Positions 32,695 through 42,749 of a stretch of DNA of 64,000 bases are shown one piece after another. The position numbers and the translations under genes were made by a program. The notes under the pieces were generated by a model. That model saw only the letters and a program-made list of their open reading frames with translations. It was not told where the DNA came from and ran no database searches. This DNA comes from Veillonellaceae bacterium (lineage in GTDB: Bacteria > Bacillota > Negativicutes > Veillonellales > Dialisteraceae): positions 1,003,001 to 1,067,000 of the forward strand of contig DAJPGA010000001.1 in assembly GCA_025992895.1 (NCBI GenBank). Direction: 5' to 3'. Positions within the stretch are counted from its first letter, which is position 1. Each line of letters begins with the position of its first letter.

Positions 32695-34116
32695 ATGTAT
32701 AAAAGTATTGATATCTATGATGACAAGCCCCATGAAGAATGCGGGGTATTTGGCATTTTTGACCGTGAATTGTCTGCTGCAGCCGAGACCTATTACGGGA
32801 TTTTCGCACTCCAGCACCGCGGCCAGGAAAGCGCCGGCATCACAGTGTCTGACGGAAAGGTTATGGAGACTTTCCGCGGTATGGGACTCGTTACCGAAGT
32901 TTTCCGCCATTTACCTGAAAAGGATGGGCATATCGGTATCGGACACGTACGTTATTCCACCACAGGCTCTTCGATTCCTGCCAATGTGCAGCCGCTGCAG
33001 GCTGACAGCATAGACGGGTCGATGGCATTGGCACATAACGGCAATCTGGTCAACACGAAGAACCTTCGCAGAAGACTGCTTCTGGAAGGCTCCACGTTCC
33101 AGACTTCCATGGATACCGAAGTCATTATCAAGCTTCTGGCAAGAAGCCGCAGAAAAACAGAAGAAGAAAAGTTTATTGAACTGATGGATGAAATCCATGG
33201 CGCATATGCTATCGTAGCATGCACGAATGATGCGCTCTACGGCTGCCGCGATCCTTTCGGCTACCGCCCGCTCGTACTGGGCAGGACGGAAAAGGGCTGG
33301 GTGCTGGCTTCTGAAACACCGGCGCTTGATGCCATTGATGCGAAATTCGTCAGGGACATCCTTCCGGGCGAAATCGTTTCCATCGATGACAACGGCGTCC
33401 GTTCCACCATGTACTGTCCGGTGGAAAATCACCGTCACGGAATCTGCTCCTTCGAATATATTTACTTCGCCCGTCCGGATTCCATCATGAACGGACAGGA
33501 TATTTACCAGGCCCGCCTCAATATGGGCAAAAAGCTCTGGGAAGAAACCCATTTCGACGGAGACGTCGTCATGAGCGTGCCGGACTCCGGCAACGTGGCA
33601 GCTCTGGGATATGCCCAGGCTTCCGGCATTCCTTTCGTGGAAGGCCTTCTCAAGAACAAGTACATGGGACGCACCTTCATCCAGCCGGGACAGAAGCAGC
33701 GTGAAAGAGCCGTCCGCATGAAGCTGAACCCGATCCGCATGAATGTCGAAGGAAAGAGGATCATCCTCGTCGATGACTCCATCGTCCGCGGCACGACAAG
33801 CGGCATCATCATAAACCTTCTGAGAAACGCAGGCGCCAAGGAAATCAAACTCTGCATCAGCTCGCCGCCAGTCAGATATCCATGCTTCTTCGGCATTGAT
33901 ACCGCTGAAAGAAAGCAGCTGATCGCCGCTAAATATTCAACAGAGGAAATCTGCAAGATGATCGGCGCTGATGCGCTCCATTACCTCTCGCAGGAAGGCC
34001 TCGCTGAATCGATTTCCACACTGAAGAAGACGGATATGTGCTTTGCCTGCTTCGACGGCATTTATCCGGAACCCGTACCGAACAACAGTCTGGGCGGCAT
34101 GGAAGAGGAAGAATAG
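32695..34116 (+). CDS. purF: amidophosphoribosyltransferase (glutamine PRPP amidotransferase)
   Basis: The protein has 473 residues. A 15-residue propeptide precedes the catalytic Cys16 (PHEECGVFGIF), as in the Bacillus enzyme. The glutaminase domain follows (LQHRGQESAGI, GHVRYSTTG, LAHNGNLVN). The PRPP loop is RIILVDDSIVRGTTSG. Cysteines at YCPVENH, RYPCFFGID and the DMCFACFDG pair are placed like the four ligands of the [4Fe-4S] cluster of B. subtilis PurF, implying oxygen sensitivity. It catalyses the first committed step of purine synthesis. Confidence 0.97.
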   Translation: MYKSIDIYDDKPHEECGVFGIFDRELSAAAETYYGIFALQHRGQESAGITVSDGKVMETFRGMGLVTEVFRHLPEKDGHIGIGHVRYSTTGSSIPANVQPLQADSIDGSMALAHNGNLVNTKNLRRRLLLEGSTFQTSMDTEVIIKLLARSRRKTEEEKFIELMDEIHGAYAIVACTNDALYGCRDPFGYRPLVLGRTEKGWVLASETPALDAIDAKFVRDILPGEIVSIDDNGVRSTMYCPVENHRHGICSFEYIYFARPDSIMNGQDIYQARLNMGKKLWEETHFDGDVVMSVPDSGNVAALGYAQASGIPFVEGLLKNKYMGRTFIQPGQKQRERAVRMKLNPIRMNVEGKRIILVDDSIVRGTTSGIIINLLRNAGAKEIKLCISSPPVRYPCFFGIDTAERKQLIAAKYSTEEICKMIGADALHYLSQEGLAESISTLKKTDMCFACFDGIYPEPVPNNSLGGMEEEE

Positions 34117-34135
34117 GACAAGGGAGAATAGGGAC

Positions 34136-35194
34136 ATGACTGAAAAGAAAAAAGGCCTGACTTACGCGGAAGCCGGCGTTGATATCGATGCTGGCGAAAG
34201 AGAAGTGGAACTGATCAAGAAATCAGTCCAGGCAACATACACCAGAGGCGTTCTGGGAGATCTGGGAGGCTTTGGCGGCCTTTTCCGCCTGAAGGATGAA
34301 CTCTCAGATGATCCGGTTCTCGTATCCGGCACTGACGGCGTAGGCACAAAGCTGCGTCTTGCTATTGAAATGGGCATCCATGATACCATCGGCCAGGACT
34401 GCGTTGCCATGAGCGTCAATGACGTCCTCGTACAGGGCGCAAGACCGCTCTTCTTCCTGGACTACATTGCAACCGGCAAGCTCGAACCGGAGCTGATGGC
34501 TGAAATCGTCAAGGGCGTTGCCAATGCCTGCATCGAATCCGGCTGCGCACTCCTCGGCGGCGAAACTGCTGAAATGGCAGGCTTCTATGCCAAAGGCGAT
34601 TACGATGTAGCAGGCTTTGCTGTCGGCATCGTAGACAAGAAAGACCTCATCACCGGCGAAACGATCGCTCCTGGCGACGTCATTCTCGGACTTCCGTCCA
34701 CCGGTGTCCATTCCAACGGATACTCCCTCGTACGCCGCATCATCGAGGACAACAACCTGGACCTGAAGAAAACGTATGAAGGCTTCGACAAGCCGCTGGG
34801 AGAAGTTCTCCTTACACCGACCCGCCTCTATTCAAGACCGGTCCTGCCGGTACTGAAGGGCGCTGATGTCAAAGGCCTCGTCCATATTACAGGCGGCGGC
34901 TTCTACGACAACATCCCGAGAGTCCTTCCAAAGGGCACCCGCGCTGTACTGAATGCCGATCTCTGGCCGATGCTTCCTGTATTCCCGTTCCTGATGAATC
35001 TGGGAGGCGTCGATCCGCATGAAATGTACCGCACATACAACTGCGGTCTTGGCATGCTCCTGATTCTCACCCGCGAGGAAGCAGAAAAGGCAAAGGAAAT
35101 CCTCGCTTCCATCAATGAACCGGTTTACGAAGTCGGCGAAATTACTGAAGGCAGCCAGGACGTCATTGTGACGGGCGGCTTGTTTAATAAATAA
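34136..35194 (+). CDS. purM: phosphoribosylformylglycinamidine cyclo-ligase (AIR synthetase)
   Basis: The ATG at 34136, after AAGGGAGAATAGGG, gives 352 residues and follows purF by 19 bases. The motifs are YAEAGVDIDAGE, GDLGGFGGLFRL, VSGTDGVGTKLRLA, DCVAMSVNDVLVQGARPLFFLDYIATG, LLGGETAEMAGFY, HSNGYSLVRRI and HITGGGFYDNIPRVLP. It closes the imidazole ring using ATP. It is followed by a terminator. Confidence 0.97.
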   Translation: MTEKKKGLTYAEAGVDIDAGEREVELIKKSVQATYTRGVLGDLGGFGGLFRLKDELSDDPVLVSGTDGVGTKLRLAIEMGIHDTIGQDCVAMSVNDVLVQGARPLFFLDYIATGKLEPELMAEIVKGVANACIESGCALLGGETAEMAGFYAKGDYDVAGFAVGIVDKKDLITGETIAPGDVILGLPSTGVHSNGYSLVRRIIEDNNLDLKKTYEGFDKPLGEVLLTPTRLYSRPVLPVLKGADVKGLVHITGGGFYDNIPRVLPKGTRAVLNADLWPMLPVFPFLMNLGGVDPHEMYRTYNCGLGMLLILTREEAEKAKEILASINEPVYEVGEITEGSQDVIVTGGLFNK

Positions 35195-35208
35195 TTGCCT
35201 TAAATGAT

Positions 35209-35240
35209 AGCCGGACTTCTGAGCGGAGTCTGGCTTTTCA
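35209..35240 (+). terminator. terminator after purM
   Basis: AGCCGGACT and AGTCTGGCT form the stem around a short loop, followed by TTTTCATT. A TATAAT box at 35365-35370 then probably starts the dapH transcript. Confidence 0.7.
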
Positions 35241-35435
35241 TTAAAAACCATCTGAAAATATGAGCTGCCCGCGCGGAAGAAGGGCAGCCGAACTGAAAAT
35301 TTGTGCCAGAATTTCCTGAAATGATTATATATCCATGGGAATACGATTCTTACCCTGGTTTCGATATAATAAAAATATCCTGGTTTTAGGAAAGGGCATG
35401 GCCCCAAGGCAGATAAGAAGAAAAGGAGATATATT

Positions 35436-36149
35436 ATGGCACAATTAGATGCACAGTCCATCATCAATTTCATAGGCAGCGCTCCTAAGAAAACATTTGT
35501 CAAAGTATATGTAAAAGGAAAAAACCTTGACTCCCTGACATATCCGGAAGGAGTGGATGCCTTTGTAGAAAGCAGGACAGGAATCCTCTTTGGCGACTGG
35601 AAAGAAGTAAAGCCGTTCTTGGATGAGCATGAAAAGGATTTTGACGCAGTCAGAATTGAAAATGAAGCAAGAAATTCTGCTGTTCCGCTTCTGGACACAA
35701 AGAATATCAATGCACGTATCGAACCAGGCGCTGTCATCCGCGATCAGGTACTGATCGGAAAAAATGCCGTCATCATGATGGGAGCTATCATCAATATCGG
35801 CGCTGAGATCGGAGAAGGCACCATGATTGATATGGGAGCCATCCTCGGCGGACGCGCTATCGTCGGCAAGCATTGCCATATCGGTGCAGGTACTGTACTG
35901 GCAGGCGTTGTTGAACCGGCATCTGCTGAACCGGTACGTGTCGATGACAATGTCCTGATCGGAGCCAATGCTGTTGTTATTGAAGGCGTTCACATCGGTG
36001 AAGGTGCAGTCGTTGCCGCAGGAGCCATCGTTATTCATGATGTTGCTCCTCATACCGTAGTAGCAGGATCCCCTGCCCGCTACATCAAGGACGTAGACGC
36101 AAAGACCACATCAAAAACCGGTCTTGAAGAAGAATTGAGGAATCTGTAA
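35436..36149 (+). CDS. dapH: 2,3,4,5-tetrahydropyridine-2,6-dicarboxylate N-acetyltransferase
   Basis: The protein has 237 residues. An N-terminal alpha/beta domain (residues 1-85) precedes a left-handed beta-helix with many hexapeptide repeats ([55 protein letters not shown]). PARYIKDVD is at the end. It is the acetyl-type enzyme of the lysine/diaminopimelate pathway, typical of Firmicutes. Its stop overlaps the deacetylase start by one base. AAAAGGAGA precedes the ATG. Confidence 0.95.
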   Translation: MAQLDAQSIINFIGSAPKKTFVKVYVKGKNLDSLTYPEGVDAFVESRTGILFGDWKEVKPFLDEHEKDFDAVRIENEARNSAVPLLDTKNINARIEPGAVIRDQVLIGKNAVIMMGAIINIGAEIGEGTMIDMGAILGGRAIVGKHCHIGAGTVLAGVVEPASAEPVRVDDNVLIGANAVVIEGVHIGEGAVVAAGAIVIHDVAPHTVVAGSPARYIKDVDAKTTSKTGLEEELRNL

Positions 36150-37300
36150 TGCTCAAAGAGGACGATCTGATCACGATCCGTCGTCATCTGCACCAGATAC
36201 CGGAAGTCGCACTGGAAGAAGTGGAAACACATGCATTCCTCATGCAGGTGATTGACATGATGGACCAGAAGTTTTTGAAAATTCTGGAGCCGAAAGAACT
36301 TCCGACCGCGATACTGGTAAGAGTGCAGGGATCCGATCCGTCCCGGACAATCGGGTACAGGACGGATATCGACGGGCTTCCTGTTGATGAAAAGACAGGA
36401 CTTCCGTACGCATCGCAGCATCCGGGAAAGATGCATGCCTGCGGTCATGATATGCATATGACAGTCGCGCTTGGCGTATTGGATTATTTTGCGAGCCACC
36501 AGCCTAAGGACAATCTGGTGTTCTTCTTCCAGCCTGCGGAAGAAAGCGAAGCAGGCGGGAAGCGTGCCTATGAACTCGGCCTCTTTGAAGGAGAATGGCG
36601 TCCGGATGAATTCTACGGACTTCATGTAAATCCGAAAATGCAGACAGGGGTCATCGGATGCCGTATGGGAACACTCTTTGCCGGCACGACTGAAGTCAAT
36701 ATCGATGTGATCGGCAAAGGCGGCCATGCTGCATTCCCGCAGGATGCAAAGGATGCCGTCGTTGCTGCCAGCGCTCTGGTCATGCAGATCCAGACAATCA
36801 TTTCCCGCTCGATCAATCCGATAGAATCAGGGGTCATTACCCTTGGAAAATTCGAGGCAGGCACAATCAGGAATGTCATTGCCGACCATGCGCGCCTTGA
36901 AGGAACGATCCGCGGCCTGACACAGGTGATGATTGAAAAGATCAAGGAACGTGTTCAGGAAATCTGCGAAGGAATTGAAAAAAGCTTTGAAGTGGAAGTC
37001 AGGCTGGGACTCAATCAGGGCGGATATTTCCCTGTTGAAAATGATCCCGTGCTGACGAAGCGCTTCATCGGATTCATGCAGAAGAATCCTGATGTAGTCT
37101 ATGAGGAAGTGCCGCCTGCCATGACAGGAGAGGACTTCGGTTATCTTCTGCATCAGTTCCCTGGAACCATGTTCTGGCTGGGCGTTGATGGCGGAGCCCA
37201 GCTTCATGAAGCTTCCATGAGCCCTAAGGAAGGGGCTATCCAAAAGGGAATAACAGCCATTACTGAATTCTTAGAATACCGCATGACTGCAGAAGAGTAA
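36149..37300 (+). CDS. N-acetyldiaminopimelate deacetylase (M20D)
   Basis: The protein has 383 residues. The M20D motifs are RRHLHQIPEVALEE, GYRTDIDGLPVDEKTGLPYAS, HACGHDMHMTVALG, FFFQPAEESEAGGK and the late ACGE-like PAMTGEDFGYLLHQFPGTMFWLG. Together with dapH upstream and the aminotransferase downstream, it completes the acetyl branch, releasing acetate from N-acetyl-LL-diaminopimelate. It corresponds to the YkuR type of Bacillus. It is coupled to dapH by a TAATG overlap. Confidence 0.9.
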   Translation: MLKEDDLITIRRHLHQIPEVALEEVETHAFLMQVIDMMDQKFLKILEPKELPTAILVRVQGSDPSRTIGYRTDIDGLPVDEKTGLPYASQHPGKMHACGHDMHMTVALGVLDYFASHQPKDNLVFFFQPAEESEAGGKRAYELGLFEGEWRPDEFYGLHVNPKMQTGVIGCRMGTLFAGTTEVNIDVIGKGGHAAFPQDAKDAVVAASALVMQIQTIISRSINPIESGVITLGKFEAGTIRNVIADHARLEGTIRGLTQVMIEKIKERVQEICEGIEKSFEVEVRLGLNQGGYFPVENDPVLTKRFIGFMQKNPDVVYEEVPPAMTGEDFGYLLHQFPGTMFWLGVDGGAQLHEASMSPKEGAIQKGITAITEFLEYRMTAEE

Positions 37301-37372
37301 TTTTATAATAGAACTGAATTTGTCCTCCAGAGAGACATGATCCCGATGGACAGGAAACAGGAGGTAGATTGT

Positions 37373-38554
37373 ATGCCATCAGTTATTTCAGAATTAAGCG
37401 GGATGATTAATCAGAAGCTGACAGAGGTACCGCCGTCAGCGATTCGTGCATTTGACAATGAAATTTCATCTGTCCCGGGAATTATCAAATTAACATTGGG
37501 CGAACCGGATTTTGCTGTGCCTGACCATGTCAAAATGGCTGCGGTGAAGAGCATTGCAGAAGACGATTCCCATTACTCACAGTCAGCCGGAAAGATTGAA
37601 CTGAGGGAAGCCATCGCAGCATATCTGAAACGCACAAGAAATGTCGATTATGATCCGGCTTCGGAAATCGTAGTTGCTGTCGGGGCAACAGAAGCACTGG
37701 CTGCCTGCACATTTGCTCTCCTGAATCCGGGAGACAAGGTCCTTGTTCCGACACCTGTTTTTCCGCTGTACTTCCCGCTCATTTCTCTTACGGGAGCAGA
37801 GGTTGTCATGATCAATACAGCTCCGGAGGGGTTTGTACTGACTCCGGAACGTCTGAAAAAGGTGCTTGAAGAGGAAGGAAGCAGCGTCAAGGCTATTCTC
37901 CTCAATTATCCGTCGAATCCGACAGGACGTTCCTATTCGGCCAAGCTGCTTGATGAACTGGCTGAAATCCTGAAAGAACATCATTTGCTGGTTCTGGCGG
38001 ATGAAATCTACTCCGAACTGACTTATGATGCGGAGCATTCATCCCTGGCAACCCGCCTTCCGGGACAGACTTTGCTGATTTCCGGCTTGTCCAAGTCCCA
38101 TGCCATGACCGGATATCGTTTAGGATACGTGGCCGGACCTTCCGCGCTGATCGGTGCAGTCACAAAGATGCATGCATTTATGGTGACCTGCATCAATGAC
38201 TCCGCACAGGCCGCTGCTGTCGAAGCATTGAATCATGGAGATAACGATCCGGTTGTCTTCAGGGAAGCATACAGGCACCGCAGAGATTATATGGTGGGCC
38301 GCATGCGCAAGATGGGATTTGAAATGGCAGTGCCTGAAGGCGCATTCTATGTATTTGCCAAAATCCCGAAGGAATTTGGAACAGACGACTTTGCTTTTGC
38401 ATTAAGACTGGCCAAGGAAGGCAGGCTGGGGATTATCCCAGGATCCGTCTTTGGAAACGGCGGCGAAGGATATGTAAGAATTTCCTATGCGGCATCCGAT
38501 GAGAAAATCGAAGAGGCAATGAACTGTCTCGAAGAGTTTGTCAGCCATATCTGA
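37373..38554 (+). CDS. patA: class I/II aminotransferase, probable N-acetyl-LL-diaminopimelate aminotransferase
   Basis: The ATG at 37373, with AGGAGG 8 bases upstream, gives 393 residues. The fold type I features are KLTLGEPDFAVPDHVK, VAVGATEALAACTFALLNPGD, LLNYPSNPTGR, VLADEIYSELTYD and the PLP Lys in ISGLSKSHAMTGYRLG. The C-terminal EGAFYVFAKIP and GEGYVRISYAAS complete it. The context after dapH and the deacetylase indicates transfer of the amino group to N-acetyl-2-amino-6-oxopimelate, as for PatA of Bacillus. Broader specificity is possible. Confidence 0.87.
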   Translation: MPSVISELSGMINQKLTEVPPSAIRAFDNEISSVPGIIKLTLGEPDFAVPDHVKMAAVKSIAEDDSHYSQSAGKIELREAIAAYLKRTRNVDYDPASEIVVAVGATEALAACTFALLNPGDKVLVPTPVFPLYFPLISLTGAEVVMINTAPEGFVLTPERLKKVLEEEGSSVKAILLNYPSNPTGRSYSAKLLDELAEILKEHHLLVLADEIYSELTYDAEHSSLATRLPGQTLLISGLSKSHAMTGYRLGYVAGPSALIGAVTKMHAFMVTCINDSAQAAAVEALNHGDNDPVVFREAYRHRRDYMVGRMRKMGFEMAVPEGAFYVFAKIPKEFGTDDFAFALRLAKEGRLGIIPGSVFGNGGEGYVRISYAASDEKIEEAMNCLEEFVSHI

Positions 38555-38761
38555 AACCAGGCGGGAAGGCGCAGAGCGCCGCTCCAGATATTTTCCCGTA
38601 TCAGATAAATGCTATAATCAGTTGGATTTCCATATGAAAGGCAACCATAAAATCAGGCAAAATTTCCTGCCTTTAGATGGAATGCTGCCAGCTTGCCAGG
38701 TCAGTCTTTGTTGAAAACAGGAATTGGCTGACAGGAACTATTTACTTTGAGGATTTCGTGT

Positions 38762-39382
38762 ATGAACAAAAAGAGAATTGTAATATTTGCATCAGGCCGC
38801 GGCTCAAACGCCGAGGCCATCCATGAGGCCTGCGAAAACGGGATAGTCAACGGAGAGGTCGTTGGCGTCATCTGTGATCACGCAGGAGCGCAGGTTCTTG
38901 AAAGAGCCAGACGCTGGAATGTACCCTCCACGGTCATCGAATTAAAATCCTTCGAGAACAAGGCAGCTTTCAATGATGCCCTCCTCGAAGCAGCCGCATC
39001 ATATAAGCCCGATCTCATCTGCCTTGCCGGCTACATGAGAATCTGCGGGGAAAATCTGATCCATGCATTCCCGAACCGGATCATCAACATCCATCCGGCT
39101 CTGCTTCCGAGCTTCCGCGGGCTCCATGCCCAGAGACAGGCCATTGAAGCCGGCGTCAAAGTTGCAGGCTGCACGGTCCACTTTGTCGGAACGGGCCTTG
39201 ATGACGGCCCGATCATCACGCAGACTGCCGTTCCCGTCTATGATGATGATACGGAAGACACGCTGTCCGCACGCATCCTGGAACAGGAGCATCCTTCCTA
39301 CGTCCGCGCTGTCGCTGCCTACTGCAGGGATGAGCTTACGATTGAAGGACATCATGTTTCCGGCATGCACGGCCACCATTAA
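38762..39382 (+). CDS. purN: phosphoribosylglycinamide formyltransferase
   Basis: The ATG at 38762 (TGAGGA upstream) gives 206 residues. The motifs are VIFASGRGSNAEAI, DLICLAGYMRICGENLI, NRIINIHPALLPSFRGLHAQ and GCTVHFVGTGLDDGPIITQTAVPV, including the catalytic Asn/His/Asp set. It uses 10-formyl-THF. A TATAAT box at 38613-38618 and a hairpin AGGCA/TGCCT at about 38655-38676 lie upstream, so purN-H-D probably has its own promoter. Confidence 0.95.
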   Translation: MNKKRIVIFASGRGSNAEAIHEACENGIVNGEVVGVICDHAGAQVLERARRWNVPSTVIELKSFENKAAFNDALLEAAASYKPDLICLAGYMRICGENLIHAFPNRIINIHPALLPSFRGLHAQRQAIEAGVKVAGCTVHFVGTGLDDGPIITQTAVPVYDDDTEDTLSARILEQEHPSYVRAVAAYCRDELTIEGHHVSGMHGHH

Positions 39383-39459
39383 TTCAGACTGAATATCTGA
39401 TGATTTCAGATTCACATAGTATCGCCCGGAAACGGGCCGTTCACAAAGGAGGAGTTATA

Positions 39460-41001
39460 ATGGCAGTCAAAAGAGCGCTTATCAGCGTATCTGATAAGAC
39501 AGGTGTTGTAGATTTCGCAAGAGGACTTCATGAACTCGGCGTGGAAATCATTTCCACAGGCGGAACCATGAAGGCAATCGCAGATGCAGGCATTCCTGTA
39601 AAATCTGTTTCTGAAGTTACCGGTTTCCCGGAAATGATGGACGGCAGAGTCAAGACACTGCATCCGATGATCCACGGCGGCATCCTTGCTATCCGTGACA
39701 ACCCGGAACATGTCAAGGCCATGAAGGAACACGGCATTACCGGCATCGACCTCGTAGCCGTCAACCTGTACCCGTTTAGGGAAACCATTGCAAAACCTGA
39801 TGTCACCAGAGCTGAAGCTATCGAAAACATCGATATCGGCGGCCCGTCCATGGTCCGTGCAGCAGCAAAGAACTATAAGTACGTTGCTGTTGTTGTCGAC
39901 CCCAAGCAGTATGATGACATTCTTGAAAGAATTAAAAATGACCAGCTGACTGAAGAATTCCGTCTGGATCTCTCCAGAAAGGCATTCCTCCACACAGGCC
40001 TTTACGACTGTGCTATCGCTGACTACCTGACAAAACAGGTCAACGGCACAGAAGATACACTGCCGGATATTTACAGCATGGCCTATGTCAAGCTGCAGGA
40101 CCTGCGCTACGGTGAAAACCCGCATCAGAAAGCTGCTTTCTACAAGGATCCGGAAGCAACAGGCGGCATCGCTGCTGCCAAGCAGCTCCACGGCAAGGAA
40201 CTTTCCTACAACAATATCGTTGATATGGAAGCAGCCTGGGATCTTGCCTGCGAATGGAAAGACCAGCCGGCATGCGTCATTGTCAAGCATACGAACCCAT
40301 GCGGCACCGCTCTTGGAAGCACAGCTCTTGAAGCATTCCAGAGAGCTTTCGACGCTGACAGCAAATCTGCTTTCGGCGGCATCGTTGCCATGAACCGTGA
40401 ATGCGACAAGGAGACCGCTGAAGCTATGAAGCCGATTTTCTTTGAAGTCGTCATGGCTCCGAAATTCTCCAAGGAAGCTTTCGACATCCTCAGCACGAAG
40501 AAAAACATCCGTCTGATCGAAGTACCGGCTTCCGAAAAAGAAGAACTCCAGCTGCACAAGGTTTCCGGCGGACTTCTCGTACAGACACCGGACAACAGCG
40601 CTGAAACAAGAAAAGACTGCAAGGTAGTTACCGACCGCGCTCCGACAGAAGAAGAATGGCAGGCACTGGAATTTGCATGGAAGATCGTCAAGCATGTCAA
40701 ATCCAATGCCATCGTTCTGACCGGCAAGGACGTAACACTCGGCGTCGGTGCAGGACAGATGAACCGCGTCGGCGCAGCTGACATTGCCATTGCTGAAGCA
40801 GGAGAAAAATCCAAGGGCTCCGTCATGAGCTCCGATGCATTCTTCCCGTTCGGCGATACCATTGAAGCCGCAGGCAAGGCAGGCGTCACCGCTGTTATTC
40901 AGCCAGGCGGATCCATCAGAGATCAGGAATCCATCGATATGGCCAACAAGTACGGCATTGCCATGGTATTCACCGGTCACCGTCATTTCCGTCACAGCTA
41001 A
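39460..41001 (+). CDS. purH: bifunctional AICAR transformylase/IMP cyclohydrolase
   Basis: The ATG at 39460 with AAAGGAGGAG gives 513 residues. The N-terminal IMP cyclohydrolase domain has ALISVSDKTGVVDFARGL, STGGTMKAI, DGRVKTLHPMIHGGIL and NIDIGGPSMVRAAAKN. The transformylase domain has LRYGENPHQKAAFY, KELSYNNIVDMEAAWD, VKHTNPCGTALG, FGGIVAMNRE and SDAFFPFGDTIEAAG. It performs the last two steps to IMP. It lies between purN and purD. Confidence 0.97.
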   Translation: MAVKRALISVSDKTGVVDFARGLHELGVEIISTGGTMKAIADAGIPVKSVSEVTGFPEMMDGRVKTLHPMIHGGILAIRDNPEHVKAMKEHGITGIDLVAVNLYPFRETIAKPDVTRAEAIENIDIGGPSMVRAAAKNYKYVAVVVDPKQYDDILERIKNDQLTEEFRLDLSRKAFLHTGLYDCAIADYLTKQVNGTEDTLPDIYSMAYVKLQDLRYGENPHQKAAFYKDPEATGGIAAAKQLHGKELSYNNIVDMEAAWDLACEWKDQPACVIVKHTNPCGTALGSTALEAFQRAFDADSKSAFGGIVAMNRECDKETAEAMKPIFFEVVMAPKFSKEAFDILSTKKNIRLIEVPASEKEELQLHKVSGGLLVQTPDNSAETRKDCKVVTDRAPTEEEWQALEFAWKIVKHVKSNAIVLTGKDVTLGVGAGQMNRVGAADIAIAEAGEKSKGSVMSSDAFFPFGDTIEAAGKAGVTAVIQPGGSIRDQESIDMANKYGIAMVFTGHRHFRHS

Positions 41002-41015
41002 GAGAGGAAGTTTAA

Positions 41016-42293
41016 ATGAAAGTATTGGTTATTGGAAGCGGCGGACGCGAACATGCGCTGCTTTGGAAGCTCTCCCAGAGTCCTTCCGTTACAGAACTTT
41101 ATGCAGTCCCGGGCGATGAAGGCATGGCAGACATCGCCTCTCTCGTTCCGGTAAAGAGCAATGAAGATATTCTGGATTTCGCAAGACTCATGCAGATCGA
41201 TTTGACCGTAGCAGGACCGGAAACGGTTCTCACCGAAGGCCTTGCCGATCAGTTCGAGGCAGAAGGACTTGCTTTCTTCGGTCCGTCCAAAGCGGCAGCC
41301 CGCATTGAAGGCTCCAAGAGCTTTGCAAAATCTCTCATGAAGAAATACGGCATCCCGACAGCCGCTTACGAAGTATTCACTGACGAAGACAAAGCTGTCG
41401 AATACCTGAAGACACAGTCTTTCCCAATCGTCATAAAGGCTGACGGACTGGCAGCAGGCAAGGGCGTCATCATTGCCAAGGATCTGGAAGAAGCTACCCA
41501 TACCGTCAAGGATATGCTCGAAGGCAATTCCTTCGGTGATGCAGGCCGCTCCGTTGTCATTGAAGAATTCATGACAGGCGAGGAAGCGAGCGTTCTCTGC
41601 TTCTGCGACGGAACGACAGTCGTTCCGATGGTTTCCTCCCAGGATCACAAGAGAATCGGCGACGGGGATACCGGCCCGAATACCGGCGGCATGGGCGCCT
41701 ATGCTCCTGCTCCGGTCATGACCCGCGAACTCATTGAAGAAGCCAATGTAAGAATCCTCCGTCCGATGGCAGCTGCCATGAAGAAGGAAGGATATCCATT
41801 CAAAGGCTGCCTCTATGCAGGCCTCATGATCACCGATGAAGGACCGAAGGTCGTTGAATTCAACTGCCGCTTCGGCGATCCGGAAACAGAAGCTGTACTT
41901 CCGCTTCTCGACGGCGATCTCGCACAGATCATGCTCGACTGCGTCAACGGAAAACTCACGCACGAAGAAGTGACATGGAAAGACGGCTATGCTGTCGATG
42001 TCGTCCTGGCATCCGGCGGTTATCCTGCTTCCCATACATCCGGCGAAATCATCAGCGGCATTGAAGATGCGAAGAAAGAAGACTGCATCGTATTCCATGC
42101 AGGCACTGCCAAGAAAGACGGCGAATTCGTCGTCAATGGCGGCCGCGTGCTGAACGTTGTCGCCATTGCCCCGACACTGGAAGAAGCAAAGGAAAAAGCC
42201 TATAAAGGCGTTTCCCGCATCCACTGGATGGGCATGCAGTATCGTCACGACATTGCTGACAAGGGTATCAGGCATATTACGGATAAAAATTAA
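41016..42293 (+). CDS. purD: phosphoribosylamine--glycine ligase (GAR synthetase)
   Basis: The protein has 425 residues. The motifs are VIGSGGREHALLWKL, FFGPSKAAARIEGSKSFAK, FPIVIKADGLAAGKGVIIA, SSQDHKRIGDGDTGPNTGGMGAYAPAPV, VVEFNCRFGDPETEAVLPLL and ASGGYPASHTSGE. It is an ATP-grasp enzyme joining glycine to phosphoribosylamine. It starts 14 bases after purH with AGAGAGGAAG and ends the purine block at a terminator. Confidence 0.97.
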   Translation: MKVLVIGSGGREHALLWKLSQSPSVTELYAVPGDEGMADIASLVPVKSNEDILDFARLMQIDLTVAGPETVLTEGLADQFEAEGLAFFGPSKAAARIEGSKSFAKSLMKKYGIPTAAYEVFTDEDKAVEYLKTQSFPIVIKADGLAAGKGVIIAKDLEEATHTVKDMLEGNSFGDAGRSVVIEEFMTGEEASVLCFCDGTTVVPMVSSQDHKRIGDGDTGPNTGGMGAYAPAPVMTRELIEEANVRILRPMAAAMKKEGYPFKGCLYAGLMITDEGPKVVEFNCRFGDPETEAVLPLLDGDLAQIMLDCVNGKLTHEEVTWKDGYAVDVVLASGGYPASHTSGEIISGIEDAKKEDCIVFHAGTAKKDGEFVVNGGRVLNVVAIAPTLEEAKEKAYKGVSRIHWMGMQYRHDIADKGIRHITDKN

Positions 42294-42320
42294 TTTATAA
42301 TAGTCATAAGAATTAATCGA

Positions 42321-42350
42321 CAAGGAGCATCATTTGATGCTCCTTTTTTT
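42321..42350 (+). terminator. terminator of the purN-H-D unit
   Basis: AGGAGCATCA-TT-TGATGCTCCT forms a perfect 10-bp stem followed by TTTTTTTC. Confidence 0.9.
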
Positions 42351-42749
42351 CATATCAAATATCGGAAATTGGGTTTATGAATAAAATCAATGAGGAAAAG
42401 AGGATGTATTTATTTCAACCTCCATCTGTGAAAAGACTTGTGATATGTGCTGTCTCAGAGACATAAAGGCGTTATTAGAAAATGAGAGAAATCTTAAATA
42501 TTCAATGAGGAAGGTATTTTTTTTAGGTGGCAGAAGAATAGTATACTATATATTATTAAAATAAAATCAGTGAAAAAATACAAACATTTAATGATAAATT
42601 TCAATAAGATGAATGAATTCTGAATAATTTACTAAAAATCATAATTGACGGATCTAATTAGATAACGTAAAATAGAATTGTCGGATATAAATTAGAGATA
42701 AATGTGGAATAGACTAATATAAATTTAGATAAAGTTTACAACTTAATAA
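42351..42749. other. AT-rich intergenic stretch between the pur block and the cobalamin riboswitch
   Basis: No reading frame with a credible start is seen. The stretch is strongly A/T-rich from about 42480 and contains the promoter at 42647-42675. Confidence 0.5.
42647..42675 (+). promoter_or_regulatory. promoter of the B12-controlled transcript
   Basis: TTGACG (42647-42652) and TAAAAT (42670-42675) with a 17-base spacer lie about 75 bases before the riboswitch core in an A/T-rich region. Confidence 0.6.

Noticed and set aside
39412..42323. Long antisense frames (527 and 441 codons) opposite purH and purD
   Set aside because: Same codon-bias artefact; the sense strand encodes complete, motif-rich enzymes.
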